From contig JACVVK020000194.1 in assembly GCA_018292915.2 (NCBI GenBank), positions 96,001-160,000 of the forward strand: a stretch of 64,000 bases of DNA, written 5' to 3'. The stretch is from Batillaria attramentaria (Eukaryota > Mollusca > Gastropoda > Batillariidae). The notes beneath the pieces are model-generated. The model was given only the letters and a program-made list of their open reading frames with translations. It was not told the origin of the DNA and searched no databases. Below are positions 1 through 9,945 of this stretch, piece by piece; within the stretch, counting starts at the first letter, position 1; each line of letters opens with the position of its first letter. Made by a program: the position numbers and the translations under genes.

Positions 1-177
1 TTGTTTTATGGGCGACAAGGTGAACTCAGGTCAGTCGAGGGCAAGGTGTTTTCAATTCGTGCCAAGATACGGAGACAGCATGAGTGCTGACGCAGTGTGC
101 TGCCGTGAAAAGTGTCCGTTATTGTTCTGGACGTACGCACACTTCAGACGTGACATTACACCTGGCCCCTTCACTCG

Positions 178-1551
178 ATGCAACGTGCTTCGCCCTTGTA
201 CCTTTCTGACAACGTGCATTCAGTTGTGGTTTTTGCGGTTAGCACGATGTTACTGCGCTGTGGTGACATTGAGTCGAACCCAGGGCCCCCGTCCCCACCA
301 CCTGTCAGCGACGTGGAAGGTGACAGCGACGCCGCACTAGCAGACAACAGTTTCCTATCGGCACCTCCACGAAGGTCCAAGATTGACAAGCTGACCGAAA
401 TGTTCCGCGAAGTGTCCCAGACAATGTCGCGACTCGAGGCCGGTCAAGCGGAGCAAACTTCACGCATGGACCAGCGTTTATCAGCAATGGAGGACAAGAT
501 CGACGCTCGTTTACAGGACATACGCGGGTCTCAGGCTGCATTAGCGGGCGATGTTGACAGCCTGCAAAAGACTTGTGGTGAACTGCGGTCTGAGAATGAG
601 TGGTTGTATGACAAGGTCTGCTCACTTGAAGATAAACTTGATGCTCTAGAGAACCACAGCAGACGGAACAACTTATTGTTCTATGGAATTCCTACAGTGA
701 GCAACGAGACCTGGGCGGACTGTGAAGACTGAAAAAGTGAAAGATGTGATTAACACTACAGGCTGTTGGGTATACCGCATGTATCAATTGAGAGAGCGCA
801 TCGCGTCGGGACTGCTATCATAGCGAAGTTTCGATCATTCAAGGACAGAGAGTTAGTGTTGTCAAAATGCAACCTCTTGAAAAACAAGCCGGTGTCGGTC
901 AGTGAGGATGTGTCGGCACTGGTGAGGAGCAAGCAGAAAGGTCTGGTGCCACTGAAACGAGAGCTACGCAAAAAGGGCAAGAAGGCCAATATTCGCTTCG
1001 ATAAACTACACACAGATGACGGCGTGTATACGTTTGACCTAAAGAACCAGCAAGTCTTAAAGCTGGATCGCAGTTCTCGCCCGAACCCCTCGACCAGAAA
1101 TATGTTGCCGAATTCTAACCCCGCATCCTCCCCTGCTAACCGCCAGAGCCAGCGAGCAGACGACACAACTGCGGACAGCGATCCTAACCAGACTCCAGTT
1201 AAGAAACTATTCAGTCAGATTGTTTCCGATGGTCTACTGGAAGAAGGGGGCCCTGTCAAGGGTGCAGGTGCAGGGTCGTCTACGGTCAGAAGGGACAGCG
1301 GCGCTAGTGGTGGAGCGAAATTCAAGTATGGAAAACAGGGTGGCAAGAACACAACCCGGCGCCAGGGCAAACACGACACACAGCAATCAAAGATTACAGA
1401 GCACGTCTCACGTGCGGACATGTTATCCCAACCCCGGCCTCACGTGACCAGGGGGCAATGTCGGAGTCAGTCGGCCAAGCGTCAGCGTGTACTGTCAAGT
1501 TCCCCAGCAGCGATGCCAGAGGTGATGGATTCGGGAGCGGACAGCGTGTAG
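178..1551 (+). pseudogene. LINE ORF1 protein with N-terminal 2A-like peptide (two compensating frameshifts)
   Basis: ORF1 of the retrotransposon, a likely RNA-binding chaperone of the retrotransposition particle. It starts at ATG 178. Residues 15-26 are hydrophobic and are followed by GDIESNPGP at residues 29-37 (262-288), matching the 2A consensus DxExNPGP. Residues ~60-155 are heptad-like and charged (coiled coil) and end in a NHSRRNNLLFYGIP-type segment typical of L1-ORF1-like proteins. The frame then hits TGA at 730-732. The next residues (EKVKDVINT) are in the +1-shifted frame from 731, and the original frame resumes near 766 with IPHVSIERAHRVG, so two compensating indels are likely. The C-terminal part is basic and rich in Ser, Gly and Gln, with no zinc knuckles. 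It ends at TAG 1549-1551. Confidence 0.75.
262..288 (+). other. 2A-like ribosome-skipping motif at ORF1 N-terminus
   Basis: The codons read G-D-I-E-S-N-P-G-P, placed directly after a hydrophobic stretch and near the ATG at 178. In known 2A peptides the ribosome fails to form the final Gly-Pro bond, giving two products. Here the products would be a ~36-residue hydrophobic leader and the remaining ORF1 protein starting with Pro. The motif match is direct; activity is inferred from the family. Confidence 0.8.
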
Positions 1552-1611
1552 GGGTGTGGCCGGCCAGAAAGCACCTATGGCTGTCATTTCCACAGTGCAC
1601 GGGGCGATTTT

Positions 1612-4600
1612 ATGCCACAAGCGAACCCAGTACATACTGATTGTCCGATGCCAAGCCTGCGTGGTTATGACAGGGGTCGGTGTGACCCACCTTCTCGGTG
1701 CTGTGACCTTACCGGCCGTACCGGCCTCTCTGATGTTAATAAGAGGTGTACGGGAGATGACAGTGAAGCAAGCAGTGTATGTTCTATGCTGGGCGACGAT
1801 GCTGCCGAGGGATTATGCTCCTACTCTCATCCTGTTGACAGCGATGTCGGTGCTGTTGCTTTGAATATGTGTACTGACAGCAGTGATTATACGGACGCAG
1901 TAGCAGACGACAGAAATCAACGTGAGCAGAGGATGAGCAAGGCAGTGAAAGTACTCTGTTGGAATATCGATGGTCTGGTTGGCAAACTTAGTGACACTGA
2001 CTTCCTCAGGTATGTGGTTAACTTCGATATCATATGTTTGATTGAAACTTTCGTCGACTCAGCCTTCAACCTGTCAGCACGGTTTCAGGGTTATGACAAC
2101 GTATGTGTCGCCTGCTATCAAGCAGTCATATCATGGTCGTAAGTCTGGTGGTCTGATTGTGTTGGTCAGAAAGGAACATGTGCAATTTATCCAGGAAATT
2201 AAAGTTGCATATGATCATATGCTGGTACTGAAGGTATGCAAATCAGTGGTTGGAAGTACGAAAGATGTGATGTTATTGTTTACATTATATGTGCCGCCAG
2301 TGGGGTCACCCTATTACCAGGTCAGTGGGTCAGACTGTCATATACATGAGATTGAACAATGCATAACAGATCTGTTGCTAACTTACAATGACTTTCATGT
2401 TGTCCTGTGCGGTGATATGAATGCTAGAACGTCTAACCAGCAGATTAATACTGAGCACAGTATGCTGGATGGTTTATTTTATAGTCAGGATTGCATAGGG
2501 GGTTCAACTGACCTACTTTCACCAAGCAGGGTTGCCATGGATACTGAGTGCAATGCCTTTGGCAAGCTACTTTTGGATATGTGTGCATGTTTTGATTTGT
2601 CCATTCTGAATGGCTTTTGTAATGAATGTGAATCTGGTGGTTTTACTTTCATTTCTGAACAAGGGAACAGCACAGTAGACTACTGCATTGCCTCACAGGA
2701 TTTTATTCACAGGATCACTGATCTGTATATTGGTGACAGAGTAGAGTCCCCGCACATGCCACTAGAATTTAAAGTGCAGATGTCATTACTAGGAAGTGAG
2801 AATAAGGTTTTTGTTACGGGAGAAAAGCTCTTTTGGGATGATGAGAAGGTAGACACTTTTAAGTTAAACATCAACTCAGAGTCTTTTAAACAAGGCCTTG
2901 TTGAGGCATGCAGTCTATTAGTCTGCAGTGTTGATCAAGCCATCACACTCTTCAATGACAATTTGAAAGCAGCTGCACAGTGTATGGTGAGAAAGTTTGG
3001 TTCTAAATGTGACAGTGTGAAATTGCCTCTGCATGACTGGTTTGACTGTGAGTGTTTGCGGAAAGAAAGGCTTGTGAGAAAGGCTTTGAGGAGATACAGA
3101 AAGAAAAGAAGTGAAGAAGAAAAAGTTTTCTACCATGCTCAAAAGAAAAGAGTATAAAGGTCTTCTTCGGAAAAAAGAACAAGATTATACAAAACAGAAA
3201 ATACAAACTCTAGTTGAGGCAGTGAACAACCCCAAAGAGTTTTGGGGAGTAGTTAGGAAATACAGAAGAAATCCTGTTGTGATGGGAGATATCTCTGAGC
3301 AGGAATGGGTTAATCACTTTGTGGCTGTCCTTAATGAGGGTGCAGTGGAGAATGACCTCCAAGAGGACCGTGTACTAGATGATGGTTTTGCACCACAGTC
3401 TGCCCAGAAAATGTGTTTTGATATGCCTATTACAGAAGGTGAAATAAGAGAAGCATTGCATCATCTGAAATGTGGCAAAGCAGCTGGACCAGATGGCATA
3501 GTAAATGAAATGTTAAAAGCATCAGGTGAAACTATCATGCCTTTTCTTGTGCAGTTGTTTAATACTATTTTTGATCAGGGCACATGGCCTGAAGAATGGA
3601 CAAGGTCTCTTATTATTCCATTGTTTAAAAAGGGAGATAAGGATAAACCTGACAATTATCGGGGTATCTCTCTTACGAGTACTCTTAGTAAAACTTTCAC
3701 GTATATTATTAACAAGCGTTTAACCCAATGGGCAGAAAGTAACGGTATTATAGATGAATCGCAAGCAGGCTTCCGCAGAGATTACTCAACGGTTGACCAT
3801 ATTTTCACACTGTATGCTGCTGTAGAAAAACAATTATCACAGAATAAGAAGTTATATGTAGCCTATGTGGATTTTCGTAAGGCGTACGATAGCATTCAGC
3901 GTTCATTATTGTGGCTATCACTGTCTAACATTGGCGTTAAGGGAAAATTGATGTCCATTATAAAAAATATGTATTCCAGTGTGAAAGCATGTGTAAGATG
4001 TGCAAATAATAGTATGTCGCAGTATTTCAGCTGCTTGCAAGGCTTGAAACAAGGTTGTGTCCTCAGTCCGACATTGTTCTCCTTTTTTATAAAGGCACTT
4101 GCGGAAGAAGTTCTGTCCAGTGGTAGACATGGTGTTCCACTCATGCCACACCAAATGGAACTATTCTTGTTATTTTTTGCTGATGACCTAGCATTACTTT
4201 CTACAACTGTTGTTGGTTTGCAGAACCAGTTAAATGTTTTGTATCATGCCACCCAGAAAATGCGTTTGAATGTAAATTTGTCCAAGACAAAAATTGTGGT
4301 TTTCCGCAAAGGGGGTTTTCTTGCTGCTGTAGAAAAGTGGTTCTATGGCCAAACAAGGCTTGAAGTTGTTAATTCCTACACCTATCTTGGTATGACATTT
4401 TCAACAATGTTGAGCCTCAATATTGCTGTTAAAGATGCAGTGGTTAGAGCAAAACGTGGAACTGTTGAGATTTTGAATACCATGAGGAGGCTAAAATGTA
4501 ACTCTGCCAAAATTTTCTTTAAGTTGTTTGACACACAGATTGTCCCTATGCTACTTTATGCATCTGAGGTGTGGGGTTTTAACCAAACAAATGCCATTGA

Positions 4601-5357
4601 ACAAGTCCATCTATTTGCATGTAAGAAATTTCTTGGGGTGTCATTGCGAGCACCAAATAAGCTAGTATATGGTGATCTGGGCAGGTTTCCCTTATATATT
4701 ATTTCTGCTGTGAGATGCATTAAATACTGGTTTCGTCTGGTAAAACTGCCACCTACCCGATATGCAAGAAAAGCCTATGACATGTTATGCCTACAAGACA
4801 GTAAAGGTTATGTAAACTGGGTGTCAAGGGTTAAAGGTCTGCTCTGTAGCAATGGGTTTGGTTACGCATGGATGTTTGGGGAGGCGGGCAACCAGAAACG
4901 TTTTTTAAAAGAGTTTAGGAACAGGTTGTGTGATGTTTTCTGCCAGGATTGGTTTTCACATTTAGGTAACAGTACACGGTTTTATCTTTATGACAGTTAT
5001 AAAAGTTGTCTTGAATGTGAAAAATATATAGAAGTTATAGATAAAAATCAGTTCAGAAAAGCTCTTGCACAGTTTAGAATTGGTGTGTCAGAAATAAACA
5101 ATCATAGACATTATTTCTCATTGTCTGCTGCTTCACGCCAGTGCCCATTTTGCCCAGGCATAATAGACGATGAATTCCATGTTGTATTTATTTGTCCAGT
5201 GTACGCAGATCTTCGTGCTAGATATCTTGATACTAATGTGGGAGTAGGTTATAATCAGTTGAAGCGTATGTTTAACAGTAGCATTCCTTCTGACATAAGG
5301 AGATTTTGCACATACATATACCTCTTTCTGGAGAAAAGAAGAAAACTGCTTGGTTGA
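1612..5357 (+). pseudogene. LINE ORF2: endonuclease / reverse transcriptase, broken by two frameshifts
   Basis: ORF2 polyprotein. From ATG 1612, after ~100 poorly conserved residues, the AP-endonuclease domain begins (VLCWNIDGL, then IICLIET). The frame shifts between about 2105 and 2141 and continues with KSGGLIVLVRKEH, CGDMNAR, STVDYCIAS and SPHMPLEF, the remaining endonuclease motifs. A second shift lies between about 3129 and 3157. The long frame to 5357 carries the RT: AAGPDGI, YVDFRKAYDS (about 3864-3893), LKQGCVLSP, and the catalytic FADD at 4176-4187. The C-terminus has a CPFC..H..C Cys/His cluster (from about 5142), as in CR1/L2-like elements. All catalytic motifs survive, so the damage looks recent or artefactual. 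The stop is TGA at 5355-5357. Confidence 0.85.
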
Positions 5358-5524
5358 AAATATTGTACTGGCCTATGGCCATCATCATCTGCTGTGTATG
5401 AATGGGTGTGAGAATGGGTGAGTGAATGGATGAGTAAATGTGTGCATGCTAGTGGGTGAATGTGACCTGTGTGTGTCTGTGCACAGACGCCCAGTTTGCC
5501 CCCCACCCCCCTCTCTAACTCCCC

Positions 5525-5565
<41 letters not shown>

Positions 5566-6082
5566 AAAGGGCATGTATTTGTGTCCTGTAATACTGTTGT
5601 GTCCCTGTCTTGAACTGTGGTATGCATGTATTTGCTCTATGCTGCAAGCTGGTGTGCCTGCTGTTAGAACTATGTAAGTTGTACATGTATGTATTACATA
5701 TATATAATTATGCTGGTTTCCATAAGAACAATTTTGTGTGTATGTATGTATTCATGGCTTTCTGTGTCTTGTGGGTTCATGTAAAGTATGGTTTGTGTTA
5801 TTGTGTGTGAATGTCATGTACACGTATGTCCTATTATATATGTGTATACATGTGTATGTGTGTATGTCGACACACACATATATATATATATATATATGTG
5901 TATATGTATGTAGATGTGTGTGTATGTATATGTATATATGCATGTATGCCATTGTATACTGTCTACTGTATGTTTATGCAGTATAAAGTTGTATTTTTGG
6001 GTTGCCTGTCTCCCCCCTTTCAGTCATGGGTCAAAAGCCTAACTGAAAAAAAATTTGTCATTGTGTCTCGCTCGCTCGCTCG

Positions 6083-6133
<51 letters not shown>

Positions 6134-6160
6134 CGAAATGAACCAACACAGACGCTTCGG
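5358..6160 (+). repeat. LINE 3' UTR and microsatellites (TG)n, (TA/TG)n, (CA)n
   Basis: No gene. Contains (TG)n at about 5526-5564, a TA/TG/GTAT-rich tract at about 5690-5945, and GCTC repeats leading into (CA)n at about 6084-6132. The retrotransposon 3' UTR ends somewhere in this interval. Confidence 0.6.
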
Positions 6161-6399
6161 TTGACGAAAGTTTAATGACAGATAACAAATCACAAAACAC
6201 GGAAGATACTGCAGAACAAAGTCTATAAGATAACGTATTAAACATAAAGCCTTTGAGAAAGTAAGACAAACATGTGTCGGAAGCATGTCACGGCTAAAAG
6301 AGACGATGGAATCCTCAGGTAACAAAATGTTTTGTTTCTTTAACGACAGTAACGTTCCAGTGTATGTCAAAAGGTGACAGACTCCCTGGGAAGTCCCGT

Positions 6400-8184
6400 T
6401 TATACGTCTTGTTCTACTGCTTCAGGCGTGGTGTCTCGGCGGCAAGATGGCGTCAGCAGATGCTTGAGTGAGTTGCGGAACTTCTTGCTCATCGTGCAGT
6501 ACACGACGAAGATGAACGAGTTGTTGACGACAATGAAGAGGTTGTCAGTGATCGCTATACTGTTTCTGACGTCGTGTCCCAGAGTGTTAGCGAACTGAGG
6601 GCTCTCCAATATCTTAAAAATTCCGACCGGGATCTCCACGAGCAGGAAGAGACTGACGACGATGACCAGCATGAGTGTGGTGGATGTCGACTCCCTCAGT
6701 CGCCTTGACTCCCGCCTCCTGTTCTGACGCAACAGCTCCACCCGGCGTTTCTCTGCCTGACGCATGGCGCGTATGAGCAGGACGTTCATGACGACAAGGA
6801 TGACACACGGGATGAAGCTGACGGCGATGGCGAGATACCAGTGGTACACACTCCGGATTACACTTTCGGTCTCTTCGTTCGCTACGAGAGGGACCCATCT
6901 ACAAGTGCTCACGGTTTTGTTGGCTTCAGCGGCTGATGGACGTTCTACTTCTATGGGATAGAATTCGAAGTATGAGTACAGAACGCTAACAATGGACATC
7001 AGGAAGACGGCGCCGATCCAACACAGGGTTTTCTTCATTGTGCACCGGGTCCTGGCCTTGAGGGGATGACACACACAGATGTAGCGCTGGACACCCAGTG
7101 TTGTGGTCAGCCAAACTGACGCCGTGTGAAACAGCCGGGGTGTATCGATAGCTAGACTGAAAAACACCGAGCACCATTCATACGGAACGAACTCCCAGAA
7201 GCGATCGGTAGCAAAGAAGTAGATCAGAACTGGCGCCGGGATCAGTCCAGTGAGCATGTCCGAGATCGCTATGGCAACAAAGAGAGCGTCAGTGGGACTC
7301 CGCATTTCCTTCTTCAGCAGCACGATGCATAGCAGTGAGTCGCCTATAGCGGTGACAAAAGCAACAGTCGGAATCAGATAACCGTTGATGGGGACGGCGT
7401 ACTCCGGAGGAATGTATTCACCAAGGAGAAAACCGTCGCGAGGTTCTTGAGGCTTGGCATGTAAACCGTTAACGCTGACCTTGCTGTCGTTCCTGGCTGG
7501 TTCCTCACTTTCAAGATGGTCGGGAATGAGCTGAGGTGAATCTGTAGTGGATGATGAAAAGTGTCTGTCACTTGCCTCGTCTGCTGCTTGGTCCTTCTCA
7601 GCTGCACCTGGACACAGGCGTATTGCAAGACTCAAACGAACGAACGGATAATTATGCTATGCGTTAGAAATTGTTTCGACATGCTGAACGGCCAGATACG
7701 TGCTGACCACTTTTTCAGAGGATATCGACGTGATGGTGTGTTTGTACATGTGAATATTCTTGTGTGAATATAGAAATTTCGAAAAGGTAAGATTCAAATC
7801 GGCACTGTAATCGTATCTTTAACTCACGCAAGCTGGACATAATTTCAAATTTTGCATTAGACAAGGTGGACACCAATGTTCTTTTGTTTGTTTGTTTTTT
7901 GTATGTATGTATACATGTACATAGAAGACATACATTCATACTTACATACATACATACAAACATACAATTTGTACATACATGGATATATTGCTCTAGCAGC
8001 ACAGGAGAGTACATGTACAAACGTATATAGTACCTCTGTTAGGCGCAGCACCAGACGTTCTTTGAGCGCTGGCGTGGATGGACCACAACAGCAGCAACAC
8101 CGTCATCAGCCTCAGTCCTCCTTCTGTCTGTTTTCCCTTCCTCATCGTCCTGTGTCTTCTCTCCGTCCTCACCATCAAGCTCAT
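6400..8184 (-). CDS. GPCR gene A: sex-peptide/myoinhibitory-peptide-receptor-like class A GPCR, two exons
   Basis: Predicted peptide receptor of the plasma membrane, ~452 residues. CDS: exon 1 at 8184-8034, phase-1 intron 8033-7608 (GT..AG), exon 2 at 7607-6400. The ORF in exon 2 has no ATG before the end of TM1, so exon 1 is needed. Class A features: Asp in TM2 (SDMLTG), Cys before TM3 (YEWC) paired with Cys in loop 2 (STCRW), QRY in place of DRY at the end of TM3 followed by ICVCHPLKA, Trp in TM4, FIPC in TM5, a basic third loop (MRQAEKRRVELLRQNRR), VEIP in TM6, and NNSFIFVVYCTMSKKFRNS at TM7/helix 8. These match the insect sex peptide receptor family closely (VWLT.xLGVQRYI, MRQAxxRR, TTLML). 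The TM1 Asn (1.50) is Asp here. An NDS sequon lies in the N-terminus and NKT in loop 2. The ligand is unknown. Confidence 0.85.
7608..8033 (-). other. Gene A intron
   Basis: 426-bp intron with a GT donor at 8033-8032 and an AG acceptor at 7609-7608. It contains a GTAT/TACA-rich stretch (about 7876-7980). Two short blocks are shared with the introns of B and C: about 7755-7806, and a TTTCGACATGCTGAAC-type block about 7674-7690. Confidence 0.65.
8034..8184 (-). CDS. Gene A exon 1: Arg-rich leader and signal peptide
   Basis: ATG at 8184-8182. 151 nt, ending in a GAG|GTACT donor (phase 1). It encodes a basic stretch (RTERRHRTMRKGKQ), then LMTVLLLLWSIHASA, a typical signal-peptide core with a likely cut after ASA, then QRTSGAAPNR. 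The same exon, with the same phase and motif order, precedes loci B, C, D and E. Confidence 0.75.
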
Positions 8185-8289
8185 GAAATCCTCAGTGAAG
8201 ATAAGAGGAGTGAACTAATTGTCATGCTACGCTGGTCTGTTCAGGAATGGACCACCAACGAACGTGTGGTCGCCTGCTTTATGGCAGAA

Positions 8290-8690
8290 TGTGTGAATGA
8301 TCAGTAATGTTTGACCTCTCGTTTCGACAAATGTCACGTTATGATGGACAACTCCACTCGGCAATCCCCGTTACTCTGCCGTGTATTGGATAAACGCAGT
8401 ACGCCCATGACGACATTTTATTGAAAAAGGGGTGATTTCAAGAAGAAAGAGATTGAGGTAAATGGTCTTTTTCCTCAAAAGATGTCAACGGACTTACTGC
8501 TTTCTTTCCACGTTTCAGTCATATCAAACTACACGAGCTTCCCTCGTTGTAGTGTCGGGCAAAAACGTTTGCCAGACCGTGCCATGTGTTGTGCTCATTA
8601 TGCCACGGTACACGATTGGCTGAATTCTGGGGGTTCGCCCCTTTTGTTTCACAGGACTGGAGACGTCTATTCTCGTTCTATCGTATTGTG
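8290..8690 (-). promoter_or_regulatory. Gene A 5' flank: blocks conserved with B, C and the intron of D
   Basis: About 8294-8340 (TGATCAGTAATGT .. CGACAAATGTCACG) recurs upstream of B (about 12057-12102) and, inverted, upstream of C (about 13659-13704). About 8345-8690 is a diverged inverted copy of 19478-19835 in the intron of D. The shared region includes a CCAAT-type core (TTCAGCCAAT on the - strand). Its position directly upstream of exon 1 suggests promoter or 5' UTR sequence. Confidence 0.5.
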
Positions 8691-8776
8691 ACAACAACCA
8701 GTGTAGTCCGCGCAGTGGCATTTTGACGTGGATATTCCGATGAATAAATTGTGCGTGTTTGTTGTTGCCCTTTTCT

Positions 8777-9170
8777 GGGGCGGTCGGTGGACTAGTGGTT
8801 AAGAGACTTGTCACCAATGCGAGATGTGGGTGGTTCGAGTCCCACTCGGGGAAAAGAATTTTTCCTTCTCGTATGTGGCACCGTTCATTTAGGCCGATCG
8901 TCAGGGGTTCTCTCCGGGTACTCCGGCTTCCTCCCCCTTTGCTTTGGAAATGTTCAGCCCACCAAATTTGAAAAATAAATGCAATTCTAAATTCCGAAAT
9001 TTAAATAGCTGAGCTGACCCTTCGCACCACGTGATGTGTTTGTGTCCAGTGTGTGAAAGAATGCGTGTGACTCACGTGAGCGTGCGTGGTGGGTTCAGTT
9101 CGCGGCGCTTTGAGCCAATTCACGAAATTGGGTAAAGCGCCTATACAATTATTATTATTATAATTATTTC
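8777..9170 (+). repeat. tRNA-derived SINE, family 2
   Basis: Full-length ~390-bp copy. The head resembles a tRNA with A box (GTGGTTAAGAGACTTG) and B box (GGTTCGAGTCCCAC). The body contains GGGTACTCCGGCTTCC and CACGTGA blocks. The tail is AAGCGCCTATACAA followed by (ATT)n. At least ten copies occur in the window. Confidence 0.85.
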
Positions 9171-9359
9171 TGAGCGTTGTTACCAAGCTACTGATCTGGA
9201 AGCAAGAGAGGTTTTTTGAATGCAGTACTGCAATGAAACCCTTAAGTTCCATGAACTCATCAGAATGTAGCCCCGACTCCCGACCTCTTTTCGGTTTCTG
9301 CTTGTCTTATCTTGTCTTGTTGCGTTTTCATGAGGAGATAAAACTACAAATTTTGGAAA

Positions 9360-9411
<52 letters not shown>

Positions 9412-9945
9412 GCGCGCGCGGAGTACAACACATGATTAAGCCGAACTGGACTTTTTGTTTTACAGTGTTTAATTGCAGAAATACAGAAGACGACGCTGAA
9501 TACAATTTGCACAAACCGCAGAATAACACGAAAGTTTAAAGAAACTGACTTTACCCCTCCCCCCCCCCCCACACACACACACAAAACCCTGTGCAGAATT
9601 CCCTAGCCACTCCCGGTATGGTTAGTAAATTAATGGACCCTCAAAGTAAGAGATCCCCCCCCCCCCCTTCCGCGATTCAAAAATATTAAACTGAATGGAC
9701 AGCGCGATTCGAACTTTTATAATCAGAGGGTGCAGTTAGTGGACCCCGTCTAAAAGGTTGTTTCTCAGAGGTTGACACAGGGTCGTACACAGCACCAGTA
9801 TGACCTAGAAATATCAAAGTGCAATGAGAGTCCAACATGGAAGGGGAGGGTGGAGAGTCAGAGGGGGGGGGGAGGCAATGATGTTAAACTTAATGGACCG
9901 GGGGAGTCCGAGTATGACGAGGGCCGAACAGTTTTGTGACACTAG
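9171..9945. repeat. Microsatellite (CA)n(CG)n and low-complexity spacer
   Basis: (CA)n at about 9361-9397 runs directly into (CG)n to about 9420, an alternating purine-pyrimidine tract. C-rich homopolymers lie at about 9555-9571 and 9655-9667. No coding sequence seen. Confidence 0.7.

Larger units (their letters stand above)
1..6000 (+). mobile_element. APE-type non-LTR retrotransposon (LINE, CR1/L2-like), frameshifted
   Basis: This is a two-ORF LINE on the + strand. ORF1 (178-1551) has a 2A-like motif, a coiled coil and an L1-ORF1-like segment. ORF2 (about 1612-5357) has an AP-type endonuclease, a reverse transcriptase and a Cys-rich tail. The 5' end may lie before the window, because position 1 is already in 5' UTR-like sequence. 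The 3' UTR is T/G rich and contains (TG)n and (TA)n tracts; its end is uncertain and is placed near 6000. I see about two frame breaks in each ORF, so this copy is probably inactive unless they are assembly errors. The domain order is certain; the clade is inferred from RT motifs without a tree. Confidence 0.85.

Noticed and set aside
8..340. A second DITPGP-like sequence in another frame (about 144-165)
   Set aside because: It lacks the E-x-N of the 2A consensus and lies in a frame with no other LINE similarity; probably chance.
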